Of a stretch of 25,745 nucleotides of DNA, positions 1-10,828 are shown piece after piece. This DNA comes from Chalciporus piperatus (Eukaryota; Basidiomycota; Agaricomycetes; Boletales; Boletaceae): contig JBBPTG010000312.1 of NCBI GenBank assembly GCA_038093975.1, positions 1 to 25,745 of the forward strand, given 5' to 3'. How positions within the stretch are numbered: position 1 is the first letter of the stretch; the number at the start of each line of letters is the position of its first letter. The notes beneath the pieces are model-generated. The model worked only from the letters and a program-made list of their open reading frames with translations, was not told the DNA's origin and ran no database searches. Position numbers and translations under genes: made by a program.

Positions 1-1425
1 CCGACTCTCAACTCCTGTGCCCTCGGCGCCCTCGGTCACTTTCGTGATTGCATCGTCGTCCTTGGATGCCATTCAAGCTGGCGACTCGTTTGGTCGCGTG
101 GCTTCGCAGCTGGGCGCGTTTTTAGCGTCTTTTGATGTGTTTCGTTTGTCGGTGGTACTCGCCAACTCGTTGGTGTCGTTTGGTGGTTCGGTGGAGCGCT
201 CTGGTGAGTCCATGTGGTCGCCATTTTCATTCGCGACGCCTGTGACATCTTTCGACTCGCTCGACTCACTCCCCAACTTTCTCACCTCGCCAACTCGACT
301 CCCTGCCCCTTCAGCTTCATCTGGGGCTTCGACCGTTTACGGGGTTCGCTGGGTGTGCGCGACCGACGATACTCGTCGTCGTCGTTGTCTGTGGTCTTCG
401 TCGACTCCACTTGGCGTCGATTCGCTCGACTTCACCATCTCCCCCTCGAGCGACGTGCTTTGGGGATCTGTTGGCGAGTCATCCTCTCCGTTTTTCGTTC
501 GCGTCGGTGTCAACGGACGTGTTCGCTGTCGTTGCGGCAGCGGTCTCGTCCATGGATGTCTTCGCTTCGTTTTCTTCGACTAATGGCCCATCATAGGCAT
601 CGTTCGTGGTCGCGATTGACATGCGCTTGACATGCATCGTCGTCATCAACGAGCAGTGGCATTGTGAGAGCATTGGGACAGATACCACAGGCTCAGATGC
701 CTTTCCCGTCCGAGTCTCTAACCAGAAGTCGAGCATTTGGTGGGGATTTGACCACCTTTGCAGCTCGTTTGGCATGCACAATCGGCTCTGTTGTCCATGG
801 TCTTCATTGACCCCGTGGTGTTGTCCTCTGCATCATTGTCAGTGGTTCTTCTATCTTATGGTTGTCTGCCACTGGCTCGGGATCATCAGGAGAGGGAACA
901 GGGGGCAAAGAGAAGCCTTCTGTAGTAGGCAATCACGGTACATAGTCCTAATCAAGAGCGAGAAACGTCGAATACTGATTACATCATCCGAAATCGAGCG
1001 AGCGTGACACATGGGGGGGCTGCCACACGAAATGCACCAGACGTTATGGAGCGGTTTCCGTCGTGCTGTTTTCAACCTCCGCTCCAAACCGTCTGGACCC
1101 GAGACTAGCTGTAGAAGACTCGACTTGGGTCTGTGAAGGGTTACGTAAGTAGACAAATGAAAGATAATTAGCCCCTGTTCCCCGTCATCAATTAATAGTA
1201 AGAGACGACCGGGATTCCACCGCTTCTCCTTGAACAACACGACAACACCGTGGGATCGCGGATTTTCCCCATTGCAATGCGTACCCGTACACAGTACGAG
1301 GACGTTTTTCTGAACAGGCGTGCGAAGCCCATTCGGGCTTATGTGTATGACAGGATCTAAGTACCAGACGGACGGGAAAACTGATCAATTTCTGGACCCT
1401 CTCCGACTAAGCTTCATAATGCATA
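1..1425. other. Gene-poor degenerate region left of the CHAT relic
   Basis: I find no convincing intact gene here. The first 800 bases are rich in TCG/CGA and are read most naturally on the minus strand, where short stretches look protein-like: acidic and Ser/Thr-rich runs, and a start reading MASKDDDAITKVTEG that stays open to the left edge. These are cut by stops (for example a TGA directly before that ATG), so this is probably a decayed gene or transposon piece. A diverged duplicated segment may occur at about 317-366 and 733-783. Bases 900-1425 show nothing I recognise. Confidence 0.4.
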
Positions 1426-2163
1426 ATGGCGACGCAGATTATAACCTTTGTATCTCCAGCGACTCAGCCTGAGGGATTGACCGCATTCCAATGTTGCACA
1501 GACCACTTCAATCTCTACATCTCCTCTTACACCCCAACCTTGACTGCTCTTATTTGCTCTCGACGCCCATTGGATTCAACCACGCGAAAGCCGCGTTTCG
1601 TTGCAGTTGGGAATGGAGAGACTCCCGAAGAATCCACGCTTGAATACGTCCATGCTGAGCTCGTCAGCATCGAAGAGTCTGTCGCCGCTCACGCGACATT
1701 CACGCGCATCGAAGGCCAGGATGCCCAAGTCGGCAGGGTTGGCCAAGAACTCCAAAAGTGCGACTTCGTCCACTTTGCCTGCCACGGGATCCCGAATTCC
1801 GAACTACCTTTCGAGTCCGGCTTCGCACTCGGTGACGGGCTTCTGAAGATTCAACATATCATCCAACACGACTTGCAACACTCCCGACTTGCCACCCTGT
1901 CCGCTTGTCATGCCACTGTCGGATACAAGGACAGAGGCTATCCATCTGGCCGCATCGATGCAGTTTGTCGGTTTCCGTTCTGTCGTCGGGACGATGTGGG
2001 CGGTGGGGGATGCGGAAGCGAAGATGATTATGACGGAGTTCTATCGGAATATGGTGGAGAAGTCTGGGCATGATGGTCTAGATCATACTTGTGCTGCGAT
2101 CGCGTTGCACAAGGCACTGAGGACTATGAAAATGGGATCTTGTTCGTACACATCGGCGCGTAG
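1426..2163 (+). pseudogene. CHAT-domain protein, C-terminal fragment with two frame breaks
   Basis: CHAT domains are caspase-like peptidase folds. In agaricomycetes they normally sit at the C-terminus of proteins near 1000 residues with TPR-type repeats. This fragment begins at ATG 1426 close to the usual CHAT start (LYISSYTPTLTALI), carries the His block FVHFACHG and the Cys block LATLSACHA, then loses frame near 1925-1945. The continuation (EAIHLAASMQFVGFRSVVGTMW) is in the +1 frame to about 2140. The usual CHAT ending, here ILFVHIGA followed by TAG at 2161, is in a third frame. No intron signals explain the shifts, and no TPR region lies upstream. The putative catalytic His and Cys blocks are kept, but the product cannot be whole. 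I infer a relic of a multigene family. A sequencing error could explain one shift but hardly two plus the missing N-terminus. Confidence 0.75.
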
Positions 2164-2817
2164 TCTTGTCACTCCGAGTCTCATTGTGTACTATTAGGTG
2201 GTGTATCATGGCCTGACATGCCTACTAATTTGCGCATCTGCTTGCCCACGAGTGGGAGGATCGTCATGTCGTTGTGGATGGAGAGTTGGCTGGCGTCCTT
2301 GATCTGCACGTGTTATGTAAGCTGCCCTGGTTCATGAAAACAACGCGGATGTTTTGTCAACCCAAACTTGAAGTGCCTTGTCCAATCATCGACTTGTCCC
2401 TTCAACTTTAATATTTTTATTTCAGGTGTGGGTGGAAAGAGGTGGAAAGGGGACGAAACACTGTCGTCTTCTTTCTGTAGATATCGGGTGCTTTCCGGTT
2501 TCCCCCGCAGTCTCTGTACCCATGGACTCCTCGAAACGGCAAGTAAAGTTCAGCGATCTGACCACCCCAGATGTTTTTATCTCCTAAACGTGACTTGGAC
2601 GTGCCCACCTGATGGTCTGATTGGTCACCTGAGCTGACTGCGTCATTCTGGGAGCAAACGGGAAAATTTGTACGGCCAATTGGCCTGTCACCATAATATC
2701 CTTCAGTAGGTTAGAACATGATTCATGTGTATTTCTCCGACGGCTGACATTTTATCAAGCACCGCCATGGGATCTTGACATTCCCAGCCCGGTCACTTAC
2801 CCCGCGATATTCGGACC
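2164..2817. other. Intergenic region upstream of the carboxylesterase
   Basis: About 650 bases without a gene I can support. The short open frames here lack motifs and splice structure. It must hold the promoter of the downstream carboxylesterase, but I see no clear TATA element close to the start. Confidence 0.4.
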
Positions 2818-5226
2818 ATGCTGGGGACAGATCTGTTGCTGTTCTTGCTGGCCGCTGCAGGGCCTACGATCGCGTCTCCGTTGCGAGTGCGTTCAGCGCC
2901 CACGGTGATACTTGACACCGCAACCGTCACCGGTGTAGCCTCTGGTTCTGTCAATGAATTTCTGGGCATTCCTTTCGCCCGACCCCCGTGCGTGCATCCT
3001 CCCGCAATCTATGTGTATCCCTCACCCATATTGGTCACAACATAGGACAGGCAATCTCCGCTTCCAGATACCCCAGGCGCTGCCGCCTTACAACACCAGT
3101 TTTTCCACCACAGCATATGGTCCTTCCTGCCCCCAACAAGCGTTCCAACTCCCGTTGCCGTCTGGTCTTCCCGCCGAGACGATTGATTATCTCACGAATA
3201 CGATTTACAATATCGTCACTCCCTCGTCGGAAGATTGTAAGTATATACAAATCTTTACGCTTCCTTGTCGATCTGGATACTAAGCATCAACGTGATGTTG
3301 GCGCCCAGGTTTGACCCTGAACGTCGTCACACCTGCCGATGCCACTCCAAGCTCAAACTTACCTGTTGTTGTTGTGGGTTCAGAATAATTGCAGCGATCA
3401 TGTCCGTATTAACCAGCTAAATCGAATAGTGGATTTTTGGGGGTGGCTTCGAGTTTGGCTCTACGAGCACGTAAGTTCTCGTTCCCAAATGCTTGTTATT
3501 TGATTTTAAACCACTTAACGACCAGGTACGATGGCAGCGTCATCGTCAACAAGGCGATCTCGCTTGGCGTTCCTGCCGTCTACGTCAGCATGAATTACCG
3601 GTGCGGACATTGCTGTTCTACATTTTGGATAAGAATAATTTATTAGAACGATCTACGTACTAGTCTTACCGGTGAGCGTGTATCATAGCTCGCTTTCATT
3701 GACTGTTTTATTCATCGATTTTGCTCTAGCATTTGGGTTCTTGGCCAGTCAAGAAGTGAAAGATGCTGGCGTCGGGAACCTCGGTTTGCGAGATCGTACG
3801 TTTTTGCGTCTTCAATCGGCTGGTTTGACACGTACCACTCCATTCTAGAACGACTGGCATTACAGTGGGTACAAAAGTACATCAGCGCATTTGGGGGAGA
3901 TCCTACCAAAGTGACTATGTAAGGAACTTCAGACGTTTTCCTCGGCTTGCTCATAAAGACAATCCGTAGCTGGGGAGAGAGTGCTGGTGCTATTTCTGTC
4001 GCCTTGCAAATGGTAACCAACGGCGGGAACACTGACGGTCTATTCCGGGCTGCTTTTATGGAAAGTGGTTCCCCAATTCCCGTCGGAGACATCACGCATG
4101 GACAGCCATACTACAATGCGCTCGTTCAGGAGACCGGGTGTTCGAACGCTCCCGACACGTTGCAGTGCTTGCGGGAGGTCCCATATGCGACGCTACTGAA
4201 CGCGGTGAACCAGTCACCAAGCAGCTTTGCCTATCAGGTACTCAGATCAGAATAAATGGTTTCCGGGAGGTATTAATGAAAGGATTACAGTCTCTTGTCC
4301 TAGCGTGGTCGCCTCGCGTCGATGGGGACTTCTTGACTGCGGACCCGCAGTATCTGGTACAGCAAGGATCTGTCGCAGATATTCCGTTCATTACTGGTGT
4401 GTGTTGAACATTCACTTCCAAGTCGGCATCTCTCGGAGATTTTCTGGGCCCTTTTCTAACGCACGTTTGGTGGCAGGCGACTGTGATGATGAAGGGACAC
4501 TTTTCTCGTTGTCTACCCTCAACGTAACGTAAGCAAACATCCCCTACTGCGGTCTAAGAGCTCTAAGAATATGTATACTTGCGTAGTACCAACGCGCAAC
4601 TGGAACAGTACCTTCAGACGTACTGGCTACCCAACGGGACTGCCTCAGAGATCCAGCAACTGCTGGTATACTACCCCGAGGACATTACCCAAGGATCCCC
4701 CTTCGATACAGGTGTTCTGAATGCGCTCACCCCGCAGTTCAAGCGGATCGCGGCCTTCCAAGGCGATGCTGTGTTCCAAGGCCCGAGACGATTCTTTTTG
4801 CAGAACCGGTCTGGAAAGCAGAACCTGTGGACGTATTGTATGTCCCGAGATTCACCCATCGGGATCGCTGCTGAGTATCTGTTCCAGTGAACAAGCGGTT
4901 GAAGGCTGTTCCTTTCCTGGGTTCCGTAAGCATCGATAGCATTCATCTGATTTCTTGTTCTCAAGACGTTCGCGTAGTTCCATGCATCTGACCTTTTGAA
5001 CGTCTACGGCGGTTCCGACATGGCCTCGTACCTCGTTCGCTTCGTGACCAACCTCGACCCTAATGTCGGCGGGGGATTTGACATCCACTGGCCGCAATAC
5101 ACTGCTCAGAATCCGACCATGCTGGAGTTCTTGGACGGCTTGATCCCTCAGGTCTTGACACAGGATACATATCGCGCAGAGGCGATAGAGTATCTCACAA
5201 ACTTGACATTGGTGTACCCGCTTTGA
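2818..5226 (+). CDS. Secreted type-B carboxylesterase/lipase (14 exons)
   Basis: Alpha/beta-hydrolase of the type-B carboxylesterase/lipase family, which hydrolyses carboxylic esters outside the cell. Exons: 2818-2987, 3046-3236, 3309-3373, 3430-3470, 3526-3600, 3664-3671, 3730-3795, 3849-3918, 3970-4237, 4291-4396, 4477-4528, 4587-4837, 4888-4925, 4978-5226; the spliced frame gives 549 residues, normal for the family. A signal peptide of about 20 residues (MLGTDLLLFLLAAAGPTIAS) is followed by FLGIPFARPPTGNLRF, the oxyanion-hole motif WIFGGGFEFG (about 143-152) and the nucleophile elbow GESAG (Ser233). The likely acid is Glu359 in DDEGT and the likely histidine His469 in FHASD, so the triad is complete. 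Exon 6 is only 8 nt. All introns are 50-80 nt with GT-AG ends. Substrate cannot be told from sequence. The next gene starts 283 nt downstream on the same strand. Confidence 0.93.
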
Positions 5227-5509
5227 AGATGTGTGGACCATTGTATAAGTTTGGGGCGAAAGTTTGTTACTCGACAGAGATGGGGGGTGATTGTATGATA
5301 TTACGAATAGTTGCCGAATAGCTTGCATGGCACGCGCGCATCATTAGCAGGATCATGCGGGTTTTGACGTCCATATGCATCAGAATCTGCCAACGGAAAA
5401 ACCAGCGCAATGAACAAGTTCCCACGAGCTCCGTCCTAACTCCTACAGGGACTGTAGGTTTCGTTGAGACCAGTATACCTCCAACAGTCGAGAAACGACG
5501 AGTAACACC

Positions 5510-7088
5510 ATGTCCTTGGTGGAGTCTGCAGCTAGCGTCGATGGTGCGTTTAGCAGAATCCCCATCATGTGCGTCATCAGTGCCGACAACGCACTCGCTT
5601 CAAATCATGACACTTGAAGTCTACTTATCCACTCGATAGAGACCTGAGCAGGTGCAATACGCCCGAAGGACGTCTTGCTACAGCTCCCGAAATACGAGAT
5701 GCTTGCATGCGGGTTGGATTTTTCTACAGTAAGCGCTTGTCGTCACAGAAACAGACTCGGATACTGTGGTCCATCAGAGTCTCATCGGCCTGATCTAGTA
5801 CAAAACCATGGTATTCCACAGTCGCGTCTCGATAATGTCCTTTCCGCAATGCGAACATATTTCAGTCTTCCCATGGACATAAAGATGAAGGTACGACAGC
5901 TGACTACCGTTCATCGCCGCATTTCTGAACTGTTCCGCCGTAGCTCCATCATACGACGGTTGCAAACTTCAAGGGCTACAACCCTCCCCTCGACTCGAAC
6001 ATCGATCCAGCAAACAATGCCAAAGGCGATTTTCACGAGGGGTTCGAGATCGGATGGGAAGAAATCGAATCGAAAGGCGTCGACGAGAAGAGGACCAATG
6101 ATGGCGCTATGGCTGGCGTAAATGTCTGGCCCACAGAGGACTGCGCCGAATTCAGGCAAGCTTGCCTCGAATACTAGTAAGCTATATAGACAAAGGCACA
6201 TCGTGATTCACTTTTCACTGTTACCCCAGCCATGCAGCGGTCAATGTTGGCAAGACTTTGTTCCCTCTGTTTGCACTGGCACTCGAGTTGCCAGAGACAT
6301 ATTTCGATGACAAGGTACGCCTGTGGTTTTGTACCACCTGACATTGTCTTTGAGACAATCTTTAAAGACGCGAAATTCTGCTGCGATCATGCGAACACTT
6401 CATTACCCATTGCAAGATGGGCATCCCGGCGTTGATGATGGGACTCTTGGAATCGGCGCCCATACTGAGTATTGTTCTCCCTGGCCTCTATCCTACTTTT
6501 GCTTACGTTCCGTCTTCTAGTTTTGAGGTTAGAGTAGCGCGTTGCGTTGCAGTAAAACTGACACGACAACCCCCCCGTATAGTGTTTCACCATTCTCTGG
6601 CAGCAGCCGGAGATTCAAACTCTTCAAGTCATGAACACGGAGAAACGGTGGATTGATGCATCGCCCATCGAGGACACTCTAGTTATCAAGTAAGTTTTTT
6701 CCCTCCGACCGTTGACGAATGCTCACTACTCAACCTCAGCATTGGTGATCAGCTGGCCATGTGGACGAGTGGGTGATCCTTTACGTCTGTGAAGATTCCG
6801 AACAATTGAACTTTCTTGTCCTGCCAGATGATGTATTCAAATCGACTGTTCACAGAGCAATGAACAAGAGCGGAAAAGAGCGGTATTCGATCCCTTTGTT
6901 CTTCGGGACGGATTATCATGTGGATATCAAGGTATGCAGTCTTTCAGATGAACAGCTGCGATTAACCTGTGTATGCATTCAAGCCTATGCCAAGCTGTGT
7001 GTCAACTGAGCGGCCAGCCAAGTATGACCCTATTACTGCAGGGGACTATGTGAGCAAGCGGTTGAGAGAAACGTATCACACAGCCTAG
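5510..7088 (+). CDS. 2-oxoglutarate/Fe(II)-dependent oxygenase, isopenicillin N synthase-like (11 exons)
   Basis: Non-haem iron oxygenase of the IPNS/2OG-Fe(II) superfamily (DIOX_N plus 2OG-FeII_Oxy domains). Exons: 5510-5568, 5640-5728, 5799-5890, 5944-6176, 6230-6314, 6368-6468, 6521-6527, 6583-6689, 6740-6768, 6828-6931, 6984-7088; spliced length 336 residues, usual for the family. N-terminal signature IPIIDLS and GFFYIQNHGIP, then FKGYNPPLDSN and a helical middle. The iron ligands are His218 and Asp220 in GAHTDFECFTIL and His276 in STVHRAMN. The co-substrate motif RYS is Arg286-Ser288. The Asp220 codon is split across an intron, and a 7-nt micro-exon (6521-6527) completes it. Without this splice the frame and the HxD motif are lost, which supports the model. 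Substrate unknown; relatives act on small molecules including secondary metabolites. The gene is intact. Confidence 0.92.
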
Positions 7089-7353
7089 GTGTCGGGGTAT
7101 GTCGACAATACTTTTCGGGACCATTCGCGGGAAACTCTTAAGCCCTTGTTCGCCAGGTATGCACGTACTGCTATCAATGTTGGTTCCAATTGTATGTTTT
7201 CCGATCAAGTCCTATGACCGATTAGCCCCAAGTGTTTCTCGAATTGCGGAGCGACCTTATTCAAATAAGAATGGGTATGCTCCTATGGATTCAAATCTAT
7301 ACGAGCTTTTTCTGCCGAGAATAATTCAAAGGCTAGACTAACGGCACCTAACA

Positions 7354-8524
7354 CTAGCGCGATTGTGAAGTCGTTTCCTGACCACGTAGCATCTCCTCAA
7401 TCCTGCGAAATTCTGCTTTATACTCACTCGCGAGCTGCGACGCCTTCTCCCGGGCATCTTGCAGTTCAACCGCAGCACTTTGTACTTCTTCTTGGAGTTC
7501 CTCTCGCGCCTCATCAGCTTCATTCTGCTCGGCTTCCGCCATTTCCTCCATAAGACTCTCTAGCTTTTTCTCCAGTTGTTCCACCAGCTCCGACATCACT
7601 CCATCGAGCTGCCTATAAACGGACGTTTGCATGATATCCATACCACTTCCCAACTCCTTTTGAATCCGAAGAATCGCGGGTTTCTTCGAACTATCCAAGA
7701 AATACCGGACGATCTTCAACGCAGACTCGCGAGTATTGTCATGGCGCGTCATATCGGCGCCTCGATCAAGAATGGGCTTGAAGAAAATCTCCTTTCCCGC
7801 AAGTTCCTGCTCCCGAGCATTCCCAACGTCAGGGGCGACAGCATCCCACATATTGGTGATCAGGAGGATGTTGCCATAAACCTCATCACCGCAGAGTTCT
7901 TGGAACATCTTGAAACTCTGCCTAGCAGACCCTCCGACCTTCACGTCGGTTATTCTTTGCATGTAGATAACACCAGTGAGGTGTAGCCCTTGGTTGTGGC
8001 TGCGTAGGTTGTACGTCAATAACTTCACTGCTCACATTGTGCGCTTACCTGGTTATGAGGTATGCTGCGATCGTCTTCCAGATATCGCTGTCCGTTAGGG
8101 CGGTGTCCCCAAACCCTGGCGTATCCACCAGAATGACTCGCCGATCCCCTACATTGAACGGCGCCGACGTTTGGACTTCCGTCGTACAACTTTCCAACCC
8201 GAGCCCAACACGGAGTGAGGAGCCCGATGCCAAGTTGACAAACTGTGAGTCGTTTATGAGAGAGGCGTTAACCACCTCAGTCAGCGGTGGAGCGGCGGAC
8301 CGTTGTCTTTCCACTCCCTGTTGGACCCATGACCCTGGTATGCTCCATAAGCGCAATTGTTCCACAACGTCACGGACGCTCACATACGCAATGTAGACAG
8401 GCTCCGTGCTTGCAATTACAGGCTCCGTATCCGCTGATTCATCGTCTGGGAGCTTGATTCTCTTGCGACCTCGCCCGATGCATTGGTCAAGGAAAGATAC
8501 AACTATCGAAGCAATCTGGCCCAT
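7354..8524 (-). CDS. P-loop GTPase of the AIG1-like type with C-terminal coiled coil
   Basis: Small GTP-binding protein family that is expanded in agaricomycetes; cellular roles are poorly known. Exons on the minus strand: 8524-8388, 8334-8301, 8242-8049, 7999-7354; spliced length 336 residues. The P-loop is assembled across splices: VYIAVMGPTGSGKTT (about 43-57) followed by FVNLASGSSLRVG. Switch/Walker B is DTPGFGDT (about 97-104). The base-recognition position reads LLITNMWD rather than a classical NKxD, as I recall for this group. The last 80 residues are rich in Glu, Gln, Ala and Lys and should form a coiled coil. ATG 8524 was chosen because it begins the hydrophilic MGQIASIVV segment; an in-frame codon upstream at 8557 is possible. 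The donor after the P-loop (GTCCGC) is weak, but reading through it gives a stop, so the intron is required. Confidence 0.87.
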
Positions 8525-9489
8525 GGTCAACCTGCAGTACAGGGCGAAAGCGAGCACTGAAGTATTCTTCAGGAGTCAACGGACACGCCTTTTCATCGTA
8601 GCGGCTGACTCAGACCATGTAGGTTGCTTCCTAGAAGCGTGGCTTTGGTGCCACGAAGCCGGTCTTCATATCAACCTCGTGGCTGTATGAACTCCAATAA
8701 GAAAACGGTGGGAGGCATCCGGAATTCCGAGTCAATCAATGTCGCTGCCCCGCTTCAGAGTGTTCACAGAGTCGTGGCTCGTAACCAAGGGCTACGATAA
8801 ACCCAAGGCCAAGTGACCATGCATAATACTTCCGACAGATGTTTCAAGCCTGAGGCTTCATTCCAACCGGACAGCCTTCCTGCGCGCTCTCACGATCGTA
8901 AGTCTCAACGCACATTGCGACACTCCAATGCATGACGATCATTTGGTTGACAGAATTTGGCACAGCAAATATTTGAAACTACAGCGTCAGACCTTCCATC
9001 GGCGCGTGTAAAGGGTTATTTGAGAACATAGTTTCCTCATCATGATTGAAACAACACGGAGTCCTCATGGCAATCAATCCCTGATGAACGGAGAATGAAC
9101 ACAATGTAACGGCCGCTCTCTATCTCCGGTCCCCTATAAGAGCGTAGATCGTCGCAAGGCCTACTAAGGGTATAAATGTGCTTCATGCTCACCTTTCCAG
9201 CACCCCAGTCAGCTTCCTTGCGTAACGCATCACTTACCATTGCATCCATCCCAAAAATAATGGCTCTTCCTGACCAACATGACGGCTGCGTATGTGAGGT
9301 CTTTCTTTCCGATGATGTTTTGTTTCGAGTTGGCATCCTCTGTCGTCCAAATGGTTTGGATCAAGATGTGGGTACAGGTCCGAAGGCAAGTTGATGCAAG
9401 ACGAAATGTCAACTTGATCGCCACAAGCTATCAAAAGGTGCGAGATCCAGTTGGTATACATGTGGTCTTGTGATACTCTAATTGCTGAT
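8525..9489. other. Intergenic region between the GTPase and thioredoxin reductase genes
   Basis: About 960 bases separate the 5' end of the GTPase gene from the 3' end of the thioredoxin reductase gene, both on the minus strand. The open frames present are short, overlap in all frames, and show neither family motifs nor plausible splicing. I see no RNA gene or clear repeat. Confidence 0.4.
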
Positions 9490-10828
9490 TTACTCGTACT
9501 CGATTCCCTCTTCTTCCTCTGAGAGGAGCTTCTCGACCTCCAGTGCAGCCATGCAGCCACTGCCAGCACTCGTGATCGCCTGTCTGTAACGTTTATCCTG
9601 AACATCACCCGCTGCGAAGACACCTTTCACGCTCGTCTGCGTCGTCCCAGGGACAGTCACAATGTAACCGTCTTCGTCAGTATGCAACTGACTCCTCACG
9701 AGGGCAGTAGCAGGTTCATGCCCGATGGCGTAGAAGAGACCGTTGACGGGAAGGTCTTTCTCTTCTCCTGTGAGCACGTTCTTGATGCGGAGATTATTGA
9801 GAAGATCGCCGTCTCCCTGGCACTCAGTTGCAACCGTGTTCCAAAGAATGGTCTACCGCGAAGCAGAAGATAGATCAAAAACATGCTAATAGGATAGAAT
9901 CATGGGCAGGAGTACATACAATCTTGGGGTTATTCATCAAACGCTTAGCCATAATCTTCGAAGCACGGAGTTCACTTCTGCGAACGAGGACATATACGTG
10001 TGAGCCGTACTTTGTGAGGTCTATAAGGAAAAGGTTCAGTGGAAATCCTAGGCTTTCTAGAGCGTAACATTTTCCCACTTACAGGTCGCTTCCTCAGCCG
10101 CGGAATCTCCGCCACCTATGACGGCGAGGGGCTTCCCCCTATACAAGCATATCGCATGAGCCACCGATGCATGTTAACTCCCTAAAGGCAAAGTTCACCT
10201 GAAGATAGGAACTGCACCGTCACAAACAGCGCATGCACTGATTCCGCTCTGCCAGTACATATCTTCACCCTTGAGTCCCAGACGCTTTGCACTCGCGCCA
10301 GTTGCGATAATGACGGCTTCTGCGGTTTCTGGCTCGTCCTCTTCTTGTCCCTCGCGCCAATAACGGAAAGGGCGAGCAGACAAATCAATCTTTGAAACGG
10401 TTTCCGTGATGACCTTTGTTCCGAAGCGTATCGATTGTTCACGGAACTTCTCCATCAACTCGGGACCCATAATTCCGGTGGGAAAGCCGGGGTAGTTCTC
10501 AACTGCCAAGGGCGGGAGATTTATAAGAAACGAATAAGTGTGGATGCAGTGCGGAGGAGACATACCATCGGTCGTCGTGGTGAGCTGACCACCCGCTGCA
10601 AAACCATTTGCCATGAAGCCTTCGAAGAGGACGGGGTTGAGGTTGGCACGGGCGAGGTATACAGCGGCTGTGTGTCCAGCCGGGCCGGAGCCGATGATGA
10701 CCTGCAACGTCGTGATAGATCAGTAAATAAGTTTTTCCTAGCACACGTTTGCACATTCCGGATAGACGTACAGCTCTAGAATGCATTTTCGTGCTTTGGG
10801 CCACGGTTCCGTTGGTGAGAGGTGCCAT
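9490..10828 (-). CDS. TRR1: Thioredoxin reductase (NADPH)
   Basis: Low-molecular-weight, bacterial-type flavoenzyme that reduces thioredoxin with NADPH, in the cytosol of fungi. Exons on the minus strand: 10828-10772, 10701-10566, 10502-10199, 10138-10083, 10020-9920, 9852-9490; 338 residues, as usual for fungi. FAD-binding motif [20 protein letters not shown] (about 21-40), then [19 protein letters not shown]. The redox-active disulfide is CAVC (Cys155, Cys158). The NADPH-binding motif is [11 protein letters not shown] (from about 173), with [12 protein letters not shown] recognising NADPH. The C-terminal FAD contact is [22 protein letters not shown]. All six exons join in phase and give an uninterrupted, apparently functional enzyme. 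The start is the ATG giving [20 protein letters not shown]; there is no evident mitochondrial presequence. It shares its upstream region with the divergent membrane-protein gene. Confidence 0.95.

Noticed and set aside
17..630. Plus-strand frames of 138-188 codons at the left edge
   Set aside because: Composition is dominated by Ser/Phe/Arg from TCG-rich DNA, with no domain; they are likely shadows of a decayed minus-strand sequence.
5227..7088. Oxygenase locus as a decayed pseudogene because no long frame spans it
   Set aside because: All eleven exons join in phase with 50-71 nt introns, and every catalytic residue is present, so the gene is intact.
7098..7224. Open stretch that reads protein-like (YVDNTFRDHSRETLKPLFAR...) after the oxygenase stop
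   Set aside because: About 42 codons, no start, no family match I can name, and the oxygenase already has its full length and a normal C-terminus. Possibly a small relic.
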